64,000 nt of DNA from Woeseiaceae bacterium (GTDB taxonomy: Bacteria; Pseudomonadota; Gammaproteobacteria; Steroidobacterales; Woeseiaceae): contig JAHEFF010000010.1 of assembly GCA_024640315.1 (NCBI GenBank), positions 1-64,000 of the forward strand. Direction: 5' to 3'. This document shows, piece by piece, positions 46,639 to 57,191 of this stretch. Made by a program: the position numbers and the translations under genes. Under the pieces are notes generated by a model. It ran no database searches and was not told the DNA's origin. It worked only from the letters and a program-made list of their open reading frames with translations. Position 1 is the stretch's first letter, and the number at the start of each line of letters is the position of its first letter.

Positions 46639-49017
46639 CTAATCTCTTAGTTCTGCACCAAAATCCTGCTGCATTTTGCGTAGGACTGCGGACATCACGG
46701 TGTCTGCATCTTCGTCGGTAAGGGTGCGGGATGTTTCCTGCAAAATCAAGCCTAAAGCTACGCTTTTTAGCCCTGCTTCTATTCCCGGCCCATTATAAAT
46801 GTCAAATATTCTGACACCTCGAACGAGTTCGGGGGCCGCCGACTCGACCGCGCCGACCAGGTCGGCGGCCGTTACTTCATCCTTCACTACCACGGCAATA
46901 TCGCGCCGGATCGTTGGAAATTTTGAAACCGTTCTTGCCACAGGAACGTTTGCAGCAAACGCTTTCTCTGCATCGAGTTCGAAAAGCAATACGCCTTTGT
47001 CTAAATCAAGGCGTCTCGCGATATCCGGATGAAGTTTACCCACGAAGCCGATCAGTTCGCCGTGACGCAGAATTTTTGCGGCCTGGCCGGGCTGCAAAAT
47101 TAAATGCTCATCCGCGACGAATTCGATCTCGTCCGAAGCGCCCGTCATTCCCAGAATCGTGGTTACGTCGGATTTTATGTCAAAGAAATCAACAGCCTGC
47201 GTAGCACTGCCCCACTGTTCGTCAACCACATTTCCAAGCACGATGCCGGCAACACGCACAATCTCGACAGGCTTGTCAGGACTTCCGTGAAACGTTTTGC
47301 CGACCTCGAAAAATCGTACGCGATCTTGTTGGCGTGCAACATTTGCGGAAGCCGCAACAAGAAGACCCGGCCAGACTGAACCACGCATCACAGACATTTC
47401 CGATGAAATCGGATTACTTAAAACAAGTTTGGAGTCTTCACCTGTAATAAGCGTGTTGAGTTCTGCATCGATGAAACTGTAGGTGATGACCTCCTGGTAG
47501 TCGCGAGCTACGAGCGTGTTGGCGACCCATTCCAGGTCGATCCGGGACTCTGTCGCAGTCGCCAGGGGCGTCTCACCGATCGCGGTCGCTTCCGGAATCT
47601 CGTCATAGCCGTAAATCCGGGCGACCTCCTCCACCAGCGCATCTTCGACGTCAATATCGAATCTGAAGCTGGGGATTTTGACGCGCCATCCATCGTCTTC
47701 AGGCTCCGTTTCCAGGCCCAGATCGTTCAGAATTCGAGAAACCTGGCCAGCTTCTATTTCGGTCCCCAGAACACGATCGAGGCGTGATTTCCTGAGTACA
47801 AGCGAAGCACTTTTCGGCAGGTGCACTTCCACGCTGTTATCGATCAACGGACCCGCTTCGCCGCCGGAGATTGCAAGGAGAAGTTCCGTCGCACGCTCAA
47901 TGGCACGCATCTGATTGACAGGATCCACGCCACGTTCAAACCGCATTGACGCATCAGTATGCATACCATATTGCCGAGCAACGCCAGCGAGAATCTCCGG
48001 TGTGAAAAATGCAGCCTCAAAAAATACGTCAGTGGTCTTGTCAGTAACAGCCGTTGAAAGTCCGCCCATGATGCCGGCCATGCCAATTGGACCGGAGTCG
48101 TCCGTTATGACGAGCGTATTCGGTAGTAACTCGACTTCCTTTTCGTCCAGGAGCGTGAGTTTCTCGCCCATTTTGGCAAGCCTGGGCCTTACAGGTCCGT
48201 TCAGAAGCCCCAGGTCGTAGGCGTGCAGGGGTTGGCCAAGTTCCAGCATCACGTAATTGGTGACATCCACCACCGGATGAATCGATCGCAGGCCGCTGCG
48301 ACGCAGCCGCTCTTTCATCCAGATCGGAGACTCGGCCGATATGTCGATATTTCGGACAACCCGCGCAGCGAAACGTGGACATCCTTCCGGATGAACCAGC
48401 TCGACCGGATGTTCGTCATCAATGCTCGCCGGGACCGCTTTGACTGCCGGGCCCTTCATCGGAGTTGACGTTACGGCAGACACATCCCGGGCAATTCCCA
48501 GGACGCAGAAACAGTCTCCGCGATTTGGCGTCAGATCAAGGTCGAATGTGTAATCAGGCAGATCCAGGCACTCTGTCAGCAGCTGACCTGGTTCTGCGTC
48601 GACCGGCAATTCGACAATTCCATCCGACTCATCTCCCAGGCCTAACTCGATCGCCGAACACAACATCCCGTTGGACAGGATGCCACGAATCTTCGACCTG
48701 CGGAGTTTCAACCCGTTAGGCAGTCTGGTACCGGCAGGGGCAAAAGGACTTTTCATGCCCGCCCGAACATTCGGCGCGCCGCAAACAACTTCTACCGCGT
48801 CGCCGCTGCCAGTCGATACCTGGCAGACGCTCAATCGATCTGCATTCGGGTGCTGTTGGACGTCCAGAACCTCTCCAACGATTACACCATCGAGGCCCAG
48901 CCCTTGCGGTTCAAGCGCGTCAACCTCATGTCCAATCATCGTTAGCCGGTGCGCAAGTTCCTCGGTATCCAGCGACGGATCGACCCAGTCTCGCAACCAT
49001 TTTTCTGAAAATTTCAT
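46639..49017 (-). CDS. pheT: Phenylalanyl-tRNA synthetase beta subunit
   Basis: A 792-residue beta subunit of the heterotetrameric PheRS. It starts MKFSEKWLRDWVDPSLDTEE, then the tRNA-binding (EMAP-like) domain VGEVLDVQQHPNADRLSVCQ, the B3/B4 editing domain (HPVVDVTNYVMLELGQPLHAYD), B5, and the C-terminal anticodon-binding FDX-ACB domain (KFPTIRRDIAVVVKDEV). Normal length. It is 12 bp after pheS. Confidence 0.97.
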   Translation of the reverse strand: MKFSEKWLRDWVDPSLDTEELAHRLTMIGHEVDALEPQGLGLDGVIVGEVLDVQQHPNADRLSVCQVSTGSGDAVEVVCGAPNVRAGMKSPFAPAGTRLPNGLKLRRSKIRGILSNGMLCSAIELGLGDESDGIVELPVDAEPGQLLTECLDLPDYTFDLDLTPNRGDCFCVLGIARDVSAVTSTPMKGPAVKAVPASIDDEHPVELVHPEGCPRFAARVVRNIDISAESPIWMKERLRRSGLRSIHPVVDVTNYVMLELGQPLHAYDLGLLNGPVRPRLAKMGEKLTLLDEKEVELLPNTLVITDDSGPIGMAGIMGGLSTAVTDKTTDVFFEAAFFTPEILAGVARQYGMHTDASMRFERGVDPVNQMRAIERATELLLAISGGEAGPLIDNSVEVHLPKSASLVLRKSRLDRVLGTEIEAGQVSRILNDLGLETEPEDDGWRVKIPSFRFDIDVEDALVEEVARIYGYDEIPEATAIGETPLATATESRIDLEWVANTLVARDYQEVITYSFIDAELNTLITGEDSKLVLSNPISSEMSVMRGSVWPGLLVAASANVARQQDRVRFFEVGKTFHGSPDKPVEIVRVAGIVLGNVVDEQWGSATQAVDFFDIKSDVTTILGMTGASDEIEFVADEHLILQPGQAAKILRHGELIGFVGKLHPDIARRLDLDKGVLLFELDAEKAFAANVPVARTVSKFPTIRRDIAVVVKDEVTAADLVGAVESAAPELVRGVRIFDIYNGPGIEAGLKSVALGLILQETSRTLTDEDADTVMSAVLRKMQQDFGAELRD

Positions 49018-49029
49018 TGGTCCCGACCG

Positions 49030-50025
<996 letters not shown>

Positions 50026-50030
50026 TCAGG

Positions 50031-50054
50031 GTCCGCGCGCATGCGCACGCGGAC
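50031..50054 (-). other. Hairpin between rplT and pheS
   Basis: GTCCGCG and CGCGGAC (7-bp stem, inner bases also partly self-complementary) in the rplT-pheS gap, with no T-run. No PheM-like Phe-rich leader peptide was found in this short gap, so it may be a processing or partial attenuation site. Confidence 0.4.
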
Positions 50055-50059
50055 ACCGG

Positions 50060-50422
50060 TCAGCTTTCAGCCAGCGCGGCCTTGGCTTGCGCAGCGATTG
50101 CGCCAAAGGCCTCGGGATCATGCACAGCAATATCCGCCAAAACCTTGCGATCAATTTCCATTTCTGCGCGGTTCATGCCGTTTATCAGCCGGCTGTAAGA
50201 CATGTCATGTAGTCTCGCAGCAGCATTGATACGCGTGATCCACAATGCGCGAAACTGGCGTTTGCGCTGGCGGCGGTCACGATAAGCATATTGGCCAGCC
50301 TTAATGACGGCCTGCTTCGCGGTCTTGAACAGTTTGCTACGTGCGCCGTAATAGCCCTTCGCTTTCTTGAGGACTTTGTTATGGCGGGATTTGGCGACTA
50401 CGCCACGTTTAACTCTAGCCAT
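50060..50422 (-). CDS. rplT: 50S ribosomal protein L20
   Basis: A 120-residue basic protein beginning [20 protein letters not shown] with [12 protein letters not shown], and later [20 protein letters not shown], all typical of L20. It is needed for early 50S assembly and in enterobacteria represses its own operon through mRNA structures upstream of rpmI. It lies 13 bp after rpmI. Confidence 0.98.
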   Translation of the reverse strand: MARVKRGVVAKSRHNKVLKKAKGYYGARSKLFKTAKQAVIKAGQYAYRDRRQRKRQFRALWITRINAAARLHDMSYSRLINGMNRAEMEIDRKVLADIAVHDPEAFGAIAAQAKAALAES

Positions 50423-50435
50423 CTCTCAATCCTCC

Positions 50436-50633
50436 TTAGCTGTAGGGAAGCATTCGCTTCACGCTTTTAACGTCGCTCTCGGCGACTTGCTGGGTCAAAC
50501 CCAACTGGCGTTTACGCTTGGACTTCTTCTTGGTAAGAATGTGATTGAGATGGGACTGGGCTCGCTTAAAGCCGCCCTTACCCGTCCGGCGGAAGCGCTT
50601 TGCGGCGCCCCGGTTGGTTTTCATCTTAGACAT
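50436..50633 (-). CDS. rpmI: 50S ribosomal protein L35
   Basis: A 65-residue basic L35 with [20 protein letters not shown] and [14 protein letters not shown]. Two adjacent ATGs (50636 and 50633) are possible; the second has GGAG at a better distance (6 nt) and matches the usual N-terminus (MSKMKT). A 97-bp gap separates it from infC, the region where L20-dependent control operates in E. coli. Confidence 0.95.
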   Translation of the reverse strand: MSKMKTNRGAAKRFRRTGKGGFKRAQSHLNHILTKKKSKRKRQLGLTQQVAESDVKSVKRMLPYS

Positions 50634-50733
50634 CATTGTCTCCGTATTTTCTAGCCATGATACGTACAGTTCTAATGAACTGCCGTTGCAGGCGGAAATC
50701 AGCTTTGCTTGCTTGCGCTCGCTTGGCTAATAC

Positions 50734-51252
50734 TCACTTTTTCTTTGGCGCGAGAACCATAATCATTTGCCGCCCTTCTAACTGCGGCATCTGTTCTACG
50801 ACAGCCAGTTCTTCCAGGTCAGTTCTGACCCTGGCCAGGAGTTGTGCGCCCAATTCCTTGTGCGCCATTTCCCGACCTCTGAACCTCAACGTGACTTTGG
50901 TCTTGTCGCCAACTTCCAGGAATTCTGTCAGCTTCCGCAACTTGATCTTATAGTCACCTTCGTCCGTTCCCGGGCGAAATTTAATTTCTTTGACATGCAC
51001 CTGCTTCTGCTTGCGCTTGGCAGACTGCGACTTCTTGTTTTGTTCGAAAAGGAACTTGCCGAAATCCATGATCCGGCAAACCGGCGGCTCTACGTTTGGC
51101 GAAACTTCGACCAAATCCAGCCCTTCGCCCTTGGCGATTTCCAACGCTTCAGGCAACGACATTACGCCTCGTTGCTCACCCGCGGAATCAATTACCCGCA
51201 CTTCTGTGGCGTCGATCTCGTCGTTGCGCCGAACTCGTTTTGATGCCGCGAT
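50734..51252 (-). CDS. infC: Translation initiation factor IF-3 (ATC start)
   Basis: A 172-residue IF-3 that prevents subunit joining and proofreads start codons. N-domain: [18 protein letters not shown]; linker [21 protein letters not shown]-domain [18 protein letters not shown] and [16 protein letters not shown]. The first usual start (GTG 51201) would remove the conserved N-terminus. ATC at 51252 lies 8 nt after a perfect AGGAGG and gives the normal beginning, so it is the likely initiator. A rare start codon (ATT in E. coli) is the basis of IF-3 autoregulation, and ATC would serve likewise. thrS, the usual upstream neighbour, is absent. Confidence 0.94.
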   Translation of the reverse strand: MAASKRVRRNDEIDATEVRVIDSAGEQRGVMSLPEALEIAKGEGLDLVEVSPNVEPPVCRIMDFGKFLFEQNKKSQSAKRKQKQVHVKEIKFRPGTDEGDYKIKLRKLTEFLEVGDKTKVTLRFRGREMAHKELGAQLLARVRTDLEELAVVEQMPQLEGRQMIMVLAPKKK

Positions 51253-51260
51253 ACCTAAAT

Positions 51261-51266
51261 CCTCCT
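51261..51266 (-). promoter_or_regulatory. Shine-Dalgarno that sets the infC start
   Basis: A full AGGAGG on the minus strand, 8 nt before ATC 51252. Its strength and spacing support ATC as the infC initiator. Confidence 0.8.
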
Positions 51267-51422
51267 GCCAAAAACAATACCGCGGGGCAGACAGCCTTGA
51301 AAAGGCTCATCCAGCGTCGCGGGACGCGAATTTTAAAGCCGGAAATGCCTGATTTGCAAGAAACTTCGGGTCATTTTAAGGTTTTTCCAGGCAATTGAGA
51401 CAAATTTCCGTATCTGGCCCGG

Positions 51423-51680
51423 CCCGATCGATACCTTTGGCCGATATATTCATCCTGCCAGTCGAACAGGTCGCGACAATTACGCTGAAAACGAGCAATT
51501 ATCGGGGGTCATCTGGCTATTCTTTCGCCCGAGTGCCAATCGAAAGCGACACCCGATCGATACCTGTAGCCGATAGACTCATCCTGCCAGTCGAACAGGT
51601 CGCGACAATTACGCTGAAAACGAGCAATTATCGCGGGTCATCTGGCTATTCTTTCGCCCGATTGCCAATCGAAAGCGACA
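51423..51680. repeat. Tandem duplication of a 129-bp unit upstream of infC
   Basis: Units 51423-51551 and 51552-51680 are nearly identical, differing at a handful of positions. Each begins CCCGATCGATACC and includes a CGATTGGCAATCG-type palindrome (on the minus strand, exact in the second unit). The 129-bp length keeps a plus-strand frame open, but that frame runs into tRNA-Val antisense and is not a gene. The unit lies between the tRNA-Val 3' end and infC, where the infC promoter should be; no clear promoter could be named. Confidence 0.85.
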
Positions 51681-51695
51681 CCTTTATTTTAAACT

Positions 51696-51770
51696 TGGTG
51701 GGCGATGGTGGTCTCGAACCACCGACCTCCACGATGTCAACGTGGCGCTCTACCCCTGAGCTAATCGCCC
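51696..51770 (-). tRNA. tRNA-Val (anticodon GAC)
   Basis: A 75-nt cloverleaf with encoded CCA. The acceptor stem is GGGCGAT/ATCGCCC, the anticodon loop TTGACAT carries GAC, and the T-arm has GGTTCGAGACC. It is transcribed toward infC. Partial copies of its 5' end follow on the upstream side. Confidence 0.96.
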
Positions 51771-51896
51771 TTTTTCTAAAAGGTTACTTTCCGCAGCCTG
51801 CCCTCGTTCCTGTGCCCACTGAGCTAATCGCCCTTTTTTTAAAAGGTTACTTTCCGCAGCCTGCCCTCGTTCCTGTGCCCACTGAGCTGATCGCCC
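51771..51896 (-). repeat. Two tandem 63-bp units containing the tRNA-Val 5' end
   Basis: Upstream of tRNA-Val two 63-bp units (51771-51833 and 51834-51896) each contain the first 15 bases of the tRNA (GGGCGATTAGCTCAG on minus, with one change in the distal unit) joined to a shared non-tRNA stretch (CACAGGAACGAGGGCAGGCT and on to a TTTT/AAAA tract). The units thus repeat the tRNA 5' end three times in all, but only the last is a full gene. Confidence 0.85.
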
Positions 51897-52032
51897 AACA
51901 CTCTGATTGTATACAGGAAAATCCGGAAGACGCTCAACCGAATCACAACCAGATAAGAGCGGCATCGCCACCTTCAGCCGAGCGGCGACAAAGATACTCA
52001 AGGCCCTGCGCCGGCGCAACAGATTTTGGCCT

Positions 52033-54093
52033 TTATCCTGCCATTTTGTCGCTGATACCGAAACCGATCTCCCGCATCCGCTGAATTTCATCCCGTAGCC
52101 TGGCTGCCTCTTCGAATTCCAGGTCCCGGGCATGCTTCAACATCTTCTGCTCGAGCTTCTGCGCCTTCTTCAAAATCTCGGCGGGTGTCATGGACTCATA
52201 AGGTGTCGCATCTTCAGCGATTCGCTTGCGACCTCTTCCAGGCACCGGATAGGCGGCCTCCATAATATCAGCGACCTGCTTAACGATACCGGCCGGCTTA
52301 ATCCCGTGTTTTTCGTTATAGGCAATCTGGCGCTCCCGACGGCGATTGGTCTCGTCAATTGCCCGGGTCATTGATCCGGTCATGTTGTCGGCATACAGCA
52401 ACGCCTTGCCGTGAATATTCCGTGCTGCGCGACCAATGGTCTGAATCAGTGAGCGCTCCGAGCGGAGAAACCCTTCCTTGTCCGCGTCCAGAATCGCGAC
52501 AAGCGATACTTCGGGCATATCCAGACCCTCCCGAAGCAGGTTGATGCCGACCAGTACATCAAACTCGCCCAAGCGCAAATCGCGAATAATCTCTGTTCGC
52601 TCAACGGTCCCGATGTCCGAATGGAGGTAACGGACTCTCACGTCGTGTTCCCGAAGATAATCTGTGAGGTCTTCAGCCATGCGCTTGGTCAGTGTCGTGA
52701 TCAGGACGCGTTCTTCGACCGCAACCCGGTGGCGAATTTCTGACAGAACGTCGTCCACCTGGGTCCGTGCTGGCCGAACTTCGAGTTCGGGATCGATCAG
52801 GCCGGTCGGCCTGACAAGCTGCTCCACGGTATTACCGGCATGCGCCGCCTCATAGTCACCGGGCGTGGCCGATACAAAGATAACCTGCGGCGCCAGGCGT
52901 TCAAATTCGTCAAAACGCAACGGCCGGTTATCCAATGCTGAAGGCAGGCGGAATCCGAATTCAACCAGTGTCTCTTTGCGGGACCGATCGCCACGATACA
53001 TGCCGCCTAGCTGCGGCACTGTGACATGACTTTCGTCGATGATCAGAATGGCATCGTCCGGAACGTAATCAAACAGGCAAGGCGGCGGCTCCCCTTCGAC
53101 CCGTCCCGACAAATAGCGTGAGTAGTTTTCGATGCCACTGCAGTAGCCGAGCTCCCTGATCATTTCAATATCAAACATCGTACGCTGCTCAAGTCTCTGA
53201 GCTTCAAGAAGTTTTTCGTGCTTTCGCAGGTACTCCAGGCGATCTTTCAGTTCCACCTTTATTTCATCAATGGCCGCCAGGAGTTTCTCTCGCGGCGTCA
53301 CGTAATGGGTTTTCGGAAATACCGTGAGACGCGGGACCCGGCGGAGGACCTCTCCGGTTAGCGGATCGAAATAGGAGAGAGACTCGACTTCATCATCAAA
53401 CAGCTCTACCCGGACGGCATCCCGCTCCGACTCCGCAGGGAAGATATCGATCACGTCTCCCCTGACGCGATAGTTTCCCTGCGATAAATCCAGTTCATTC
53501 CGTTTGTACTGCATTTCGGCCAGACGGCGAAGAATGGTCCGTTGATCCAGCCGGTCTCCGCGTGAAATATGCAGGACCATATTAAAGTAACTCTCTGGAT
53601 CACCAAGACCATAGATGGCCGATACGGTGGCCACGATAATGGCATCCGGCCGTTCAATCAGCGCTTTGGTTGCCGACAGCCGCATTTGCTCAATGTGCTG
53701 GTTGATCGATGCGTCCTTCTCTATAAATGTATCAGAGCTCGGAACGTAGGCTTCTGGCTGATAATAGTCGTAGTACGAGACAAAATATTCGACTGCGTTG
53801 TGCGGAAAAAACTCCCGCATCTCCCCATAAAGCTGCGCCGCCAGCGTTTTATTCGGTGCAAGGACGATGGCGGGGCGTTGCGTCTCCTGGATCACATTGG
53901 CTATCGTGAACGTCTTGCCCGATCCGGTTACGCCCAGCAATGTCTGGCTGGCCAGGCCATCGCCAAGCCCTTCGACGAGGCCTGCAATTGCGGCCTTTTG
54001 ATCACCTGCCGGACTGAACGTTGATACAAGCCGTAACTTGTCCCGGTCGTCCGATAAAGTCTTCTTGGGCAGATTGAATGATTGACGTACCAT
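52033..54093 (-). CDS. uvrB: Excinuclease ABC subunit B
   Basis: A 686-residue nucleotide-excision repair helicase. It has Walker [18 protein letters not shown], the beta-hairpin region [34 protein letters not shown], motif [30 protein letters not shown] and TIGRAARN, and a C-terminal UVR motif ([20 protein letters not shown]) that contacts UvrC. The start is ATG 54093, only 26 bp from the divergent aminotransferase start, with a weak ribosome site. An SOS box was not evident in so short a gap. Confidence 0.97.
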   Translation of the reverse strand: MVRQSFNLPKKTLSDDRDKLRLVSTFSPAGDQKAAIAGLVEGLGDGLASQTLLGVTGSGKTFTIANVIQETQRPAIVLAPNKTLAAQLYGEMREFFPHNAVEYFVSYYDYYQPEAYVPSSDTFIEKDASINQHIEQMRLSATKALIERPDAIIVATVSAIYGLGDPESYFNMVLHISRGDRLDQRTILRRLAEMQYKRNELDLSQGNYRVRGDVIDIFPAESERDAVRVELFDDEVESLSYFDPLTGEVLRRVPRLTVFPKTHYVTPREKLLAAIDEIKVELKDRLEYLRKHEKLLEAQRLEQRTMFDIEMIRELGYCSGIENYSRYLSGRVEGEPPPCLFDYVPDDAILIIDESHVTVPQLGGMYRGDRSRKETLVEFGFRLPSALDNRPLRFDEFERLAPQVIFVSATPGDYEAAHAGNTVEQLVRPTGLIDPELEVRPARTQVDDVLSEIRHRVAVEERVLITTLTKRMAEDLTDYLREHDVRVRYLHSDIGTVERTEIIRDLRLGEFDVLVGINLLREGLDMPEVSLVAILDADKEGFLRSERSLIQTIGRAARNIHGKALLYADNMTGSMTRAIDETNRRRERQIAYNEKHGIKPAGIVKQVADIMEAAYPVPGRGRKRIAEDATPYESMTPAEILKKAQKLEQKMLKHARDLEFEEAARLRDEIQRMREIGFGISDKMAG

Positions 54094-54119
54094 GCGTTTT
54101 CGTTTCCGGGAGGTAACCA

Positions 54120-55301
54120 GTGAGTTTATCAGTTTCAGAAAGAATGGGCCGGGTCATGCCGTCCGCGACAAGTGCCGTTTTGGGCCTGGCTGCAGAACTT
54201 CGGGAAGCCGGTCGGGATGTCATCAGTCTTGGCGCCGGCGAGCCGGATTTCGATACGCCGGACCACATCAAAGAAGCCGCAATCCAGGCGATTCGAAACG
54301 GCGAAACCAAATACACCGCTATTGATGGCACCAGTCACCTCAAGGCAGCGATTCAGCGAAAGTTCGAGCGGGATAACCAGCTTATCTACTCGCCGGACCA
54401 GATCCTTGTTTCCGTCGGCGCCAAGCACACGTTGTTTAATGCCTGCATGGGTATCCTCAGCCAGGGCGATGAAGCAATCATTCCGGCACCCTACTGGGTG
54501 TCCTACCCGGACATGGTCAGGGTTGCCGAGGGCGTACCGGTCGTTATCAATACGGGAATCGAGGACGGCTTCAAGGTGACGCCCGCAAAGCTCGAAGCGG
54601 CAATAACCGAAAAGACCCGACTCCTGTTCCTTAATAGTCCGTCCAACCCGACCGGCAGTTGCTACACGCGGGATGAACTGGTGGCGCTTGGAGCGGTCCT
54701 TCTGAAACACCCGAATATCGTTGTTCTTGCTGACGATATCTATGAACACATTCATTGGGCGGATGACCCATTTTGCAGCATCGCGACGGCCTGCCCGGAC
54801 CTTTACGACCAGGTCGTCACCATTAACGGGGTTTCCAAGTGCTACGCCATGACAGGCTGGCGCGTCGGGTACGCGGGCGGACCACGAGAAGTCATCAAGG
54901 CAATGAAAACCATCCAAAGCCAGATTACCTCAAACCCTTGCAGCATCTCGCAGGTCGCCGCTGCGGCGGCGCTGGACGGTGACCAGTCCTGTATGGCCGA
55001 AATGCTGAAGGCCTACAAATCCAGAAGCGATTATGTGGTTGCTGCCCTCAATGAAATTCCGGGCTTCGAATGCCGCGAAGGTGAAGGGGCTTTCTATGCC
55101 TTTCCAAAAGTCACCGCGGCTATGGCCGCCAAAGGCCTGGAAACTGACGCCGACCTCGTCAAGTTGATCCTTGAGAGCGGTGACGTCGTCATGGTCCCTG
55201 GGACCCCTTTTGGCGCTCCAGGTTATGTGAGGGTTTCATTTGCGTGCTCGATTGAGTCATTGCGGGACGCGATCGGCCGCATCAAGAAGGCCCTCTCATA
55301 G
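54120..55301 (+). CDS. Aspartate aminotransferase, class I (subgroup I-beta type)
   Basis: A 393-residue fold-type I aminotransferase exchanging amino groups between aspartate and 2-oxoglutarate. It has [62 protein letters not shown], the PLP Lys in [20 protein letters not shown] and the substrate Arg in VRVSFACS. These match the thermophile/alpha-proteobacterial-type AspAT rather than E. coli AspC. The start is GTG 54120 with GGGAGG upstream, where homology ([15 protein letters not shown]) begins. Confidence 0.93.
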   Translation: MSLSVSERMGRVMPSATSAVLGLAAELREAGRDVISLGAGEPDFDTPDHIKEAAIQAIRNGETKYTAIDGTSHLKAAIQRKFERDNQLIYSPDQILVSVGAKHTLFNACMGILSQGDEAIIPAPYWVSYPDMVRVAEGVPVVINTGIEDGFKVTPAKLEAAITEKTRLLFLNSPSNPTGSCYTRDELVALGAVLLKHPNIVVLADDIYEHIHWADDPFCSIATACPDLYDQVVTINGVSKCYAMTGWRVGYAGGPREVIKAMKTIQSQITSNPCSISQVAAAAALDGDQSCMAEMLKAYKSRSDYVVAALNEIPGFECREGEGAFYAFPKVTAAMAAKGLETDADLVKLILESGDVVMVPGTPFGAPGYVRVSFACSIESLRDAIGRIKKALS

Positions 55302-55401
55302 AAATTCGGTGTTTGCCCGTAATTTGAACACCCAGTGCCCTTGACTTGCTAAAATGACTGGAACAGAATGCCGCCCGGCGTGAAAAACGCCAAAAAATCA
55401 T

Positions 55402-55477
55402 TCCCCGATAGCTCAGTTGGTAGAGCGATTGACTGTTAATCAATTGGTCCCTGGTTCGAGTCCGGGTCGGGGAGCCA
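55402..55477 (+). tRNA. tRNA-Asn (anticodon GTT)
   Basis: A 76-nt cloverleaf with encoded CCA: acceptor TCCCCGA/TCGGGGA, D-arm AGCTCAGTTGGTAGAGC, anticodon loop CTGTTAA with GTT, T-arm GGTTCGAGTCC. It lies 100 bp after the aminotransferase gene and is followed by its own terminator. Confidence 0.97.
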
Positions 55478-55491
55478 AATTCAGAAGACAG

Positions 55492-55522
55492 ACGGTCGCT
55501 TGGAAGAGCGGCCGTTTTTTTT
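55492..55522 (+). terminator. Terminator after tRNA-Asn
   Basis: A stem of CGGTCGCT with AGCGGCCG (one G-T pair) followed by T8, 15 bp after the tRNA end. It separates the tRNA from the outer-membrane protein gene. Confidence 0.85.
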
Positions 55523-55552
55523 GCCCTCCGACGAGGGATCGAGGATTCTCGA

Positions 55553-56344
55553 ATGAGCTTAATATTCAGGTTTGCTGCGTTAACGGTTCTCCTGCTCTGC
55601 GCGCAACCGGGCCGTACGGCTGAAATTGACTGGCTGGTCGCTCCTTACGTCTGGGCCGCCGACACCAGCCTCGATGTGAGCATCAATGGCGATCCTGCCC
55701 TTGGCGCAACGCTTCCGTTCAGCGATCTGATCGACAAACTGGACAGCGCGTTCATGCTGCATGTTGAGGGAACCCCGTCGTCATCGGACATCGGCGGATT
55801 TCTGGACATATTGTCCATGACAATTTCCGACACCAGCGTGACGCCGGTCGGACCCGGCGGCCCGATCCTTGGCGACCTGGACGTTGCGACGAAGCTGAGC
55901 ATGGGACTCTATGAAGCCGGGGCAGTTTTGAGCTTTGGCGATACCAGCTTTGACAAGACCGTACTCGAAATATTGCTCGGTTTGCGCTATGTCGATGTCG
56001 ATCAGACGCTGAATATTACTTTGCCCGGTCCGGTCGCCACCGTGATCGACCGACGAATAAGCGTCTCAGAGCTTGATCTTCTCGTCGGTGCGCGGGTGAC
56101 AGGCAAATTCACCGATCGACTGGGTTACAAGCTCCGCGCCGACTACGCCAACTTTGGCACCGACGGCACACTGAACCTGCTGGCCTCTGTCGGCTACACT
56201 TTCGGCCAGACGGGACTATTTTCCATCGACCTCGGATATCGTCACATGACAATGGATTTGTCTGACAACCTCGGTATCGGCGTGAGCTCTGATTCTGAGA
56301 TCGAACTGTCCGGCCCGACAGTCGGATTCCTGTTTCGCTTCTAA
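55553..56344 (+). CDS. Outer-membrane beta-barrel protein of unknown function
   Basis: A 263-residue protein with a signal peptide (LIFRFAALTVLLLCAQPGRTA) and alternating strands with Gly/aromatic girdles, ending in FLFRF, a terminal Phe typical of BAM-inserted barrels. Segments such as WLVAPYVWAADTSLDVSING, LEILLGLRYVDVDQTLNITL and GYKLRADYANFG resemble small eight- to ten-strand porin-like proteins. No ligand or family name can be assigned. It is preceded by GAGG 8 bp before the ATG. Confidence 0.78.
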   Translation: MSLIFRFAALTVLLLCAQPGRTAEIDWLVAPYVWAADTSLDVSINGDPALGATLPFSDLIDKLDSAFMLHVEGTPSSSDIGGFLDILSMTISDTSVTPVGPGGPILGDLDVATKLSMGLYEAGAVLSFGDTSFDKTVLEILLGLRYVDVDQTLNITLPGPVATVIDRRISVSELDLLVGARVTGKFTDRLGYKLRADYANFGTDGTLNLLASVGYTFGQTGLFSIDLGYRHMTMDLSDNLGIGVSSDSEIELSGPTVGFLFRF

Positions 56345-56464
56345 TCCCGGTTAACACGTCAATTTCCTGATTTTGTTGCGTCCGGCAGGTGTTGCGGCAA
56401 GCAAACTGCTACCCTATTCGTACGTGCCTGCAACAGGCCCATTGAATTACGGAGGCATGCAGGC

Positions 56465-57148
56465 ATGCCGGATACCCAGCTCAAGCCCCAGCCCCAGTAC
56501 TCCCTGACTGAAGAGTTTTTGCATGCATTCAGTCACGGTGCCGGTGCAATTCTGAGTATCGGTGGTTTGTCCTGGATGCTCTACATATCGATCGCGGCGT
56601 CTGATCCGTGGCGGATTGTTGCCAGCATCGTTTACGGACTGAGCCTGGTCTTACTGTTTCTGGCGTCAACGCTTTACCACACCTTTCATTCATCGCCACA
56701 CAAACACGTTTTCAAGCTGCTTGACCACTGCGCCATCTATCTTCTTATTGCCGGCACGTATACGCCGTTTCTCCTGGTTGCCATGAGAACCAATGTCGGA
56801 TGGTGGCTTTTTGGCATTGTCTGGGCACTGGCGACCGCCGGCATCCTGACAAAACTTTGGTTCCGGCACAGATTTCCACGGGTATCTCTGGCCAGTTATT
56901 TGCTGCTGGGTTGGCTGGTCGTGATTATCATTCCTCAGGTTGCTGAGGCCATTGGCAAAAACGGCATATTATGGCTGGCGGCCGGCGGTGCCAGCTATAC
57001 GGTGGGCGCATTTTTTTATGCGCAAAAACAGATGGCCTACAGCCACGCCATCTGGCACGTTTTCGTGCTCGTCGGAAGCATCTGCCACTTTCTGGCGATC
57101 GCCTGGCACGTCCTGCCGGTGACGCAAGAGTTCCTGTTGAGTAGCTGA
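56465..57148 (+). CDS. Hemolysin III/TrhA (PAQR-like) membrane protein
   Basis: A 227-residue integral membrane protein with seven helices. It shows the family metal-binding pattern: HAFSHGAGAILSIGG, the STLYHTFHSSPHKHVFKLLD segment, CAIYLLIAGTYTPFLL, and HAIWHVFVLVGSICHFLAI near the C-terminus. Bacterial members (YqfA/TrhA) are linked to membrane-fluidity homeostasis; the 'hemolysin' label is historical. It has GGAGG 9 bp before ATG 56465. Confidence 0.93.
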   Translation: MPDTQLKPQPQYSLTEEFLHAFSHGAGAILSIGGLSWMLYISIAASDPWRIVASIVYGLSLVLLFLASTLYHTFHSSPHKHVFKLLDHCAIYLLIAGTYTPFLLVAMRTNVGWWLFGIVWALATAGILTKLWFRHRFPRVSLASYLLLGWLVVIIIPQVAEAIGKNGILWLAAGGASYTVGAFFYAQKQMAYSHAIWHVFVLVGSICHFLAIAWHVLPVTQEFLLSS

Positions 57149-57191
57149 TTTTGCCGACAGGCCTACCCGGCAGATCGGCCAATGCGATCGA

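Noticed and set aside
51395-52084. A 229-codon plus-strand frame across the repeats and tRNA-Val
   Set aside because: It contains GDGGLEPPTSTMSTW, the translation of a tRNA antisense strand, and its apparent repeats are the 129-bp and 63-bp DNA repeats. Not a gene.
51750-52133. A 127-codon minus-strand frame across the 63-bp units
   Set aside because: It arises from the tandem tRNA-flank repeats and overlaps uvrB; no homology-like features.
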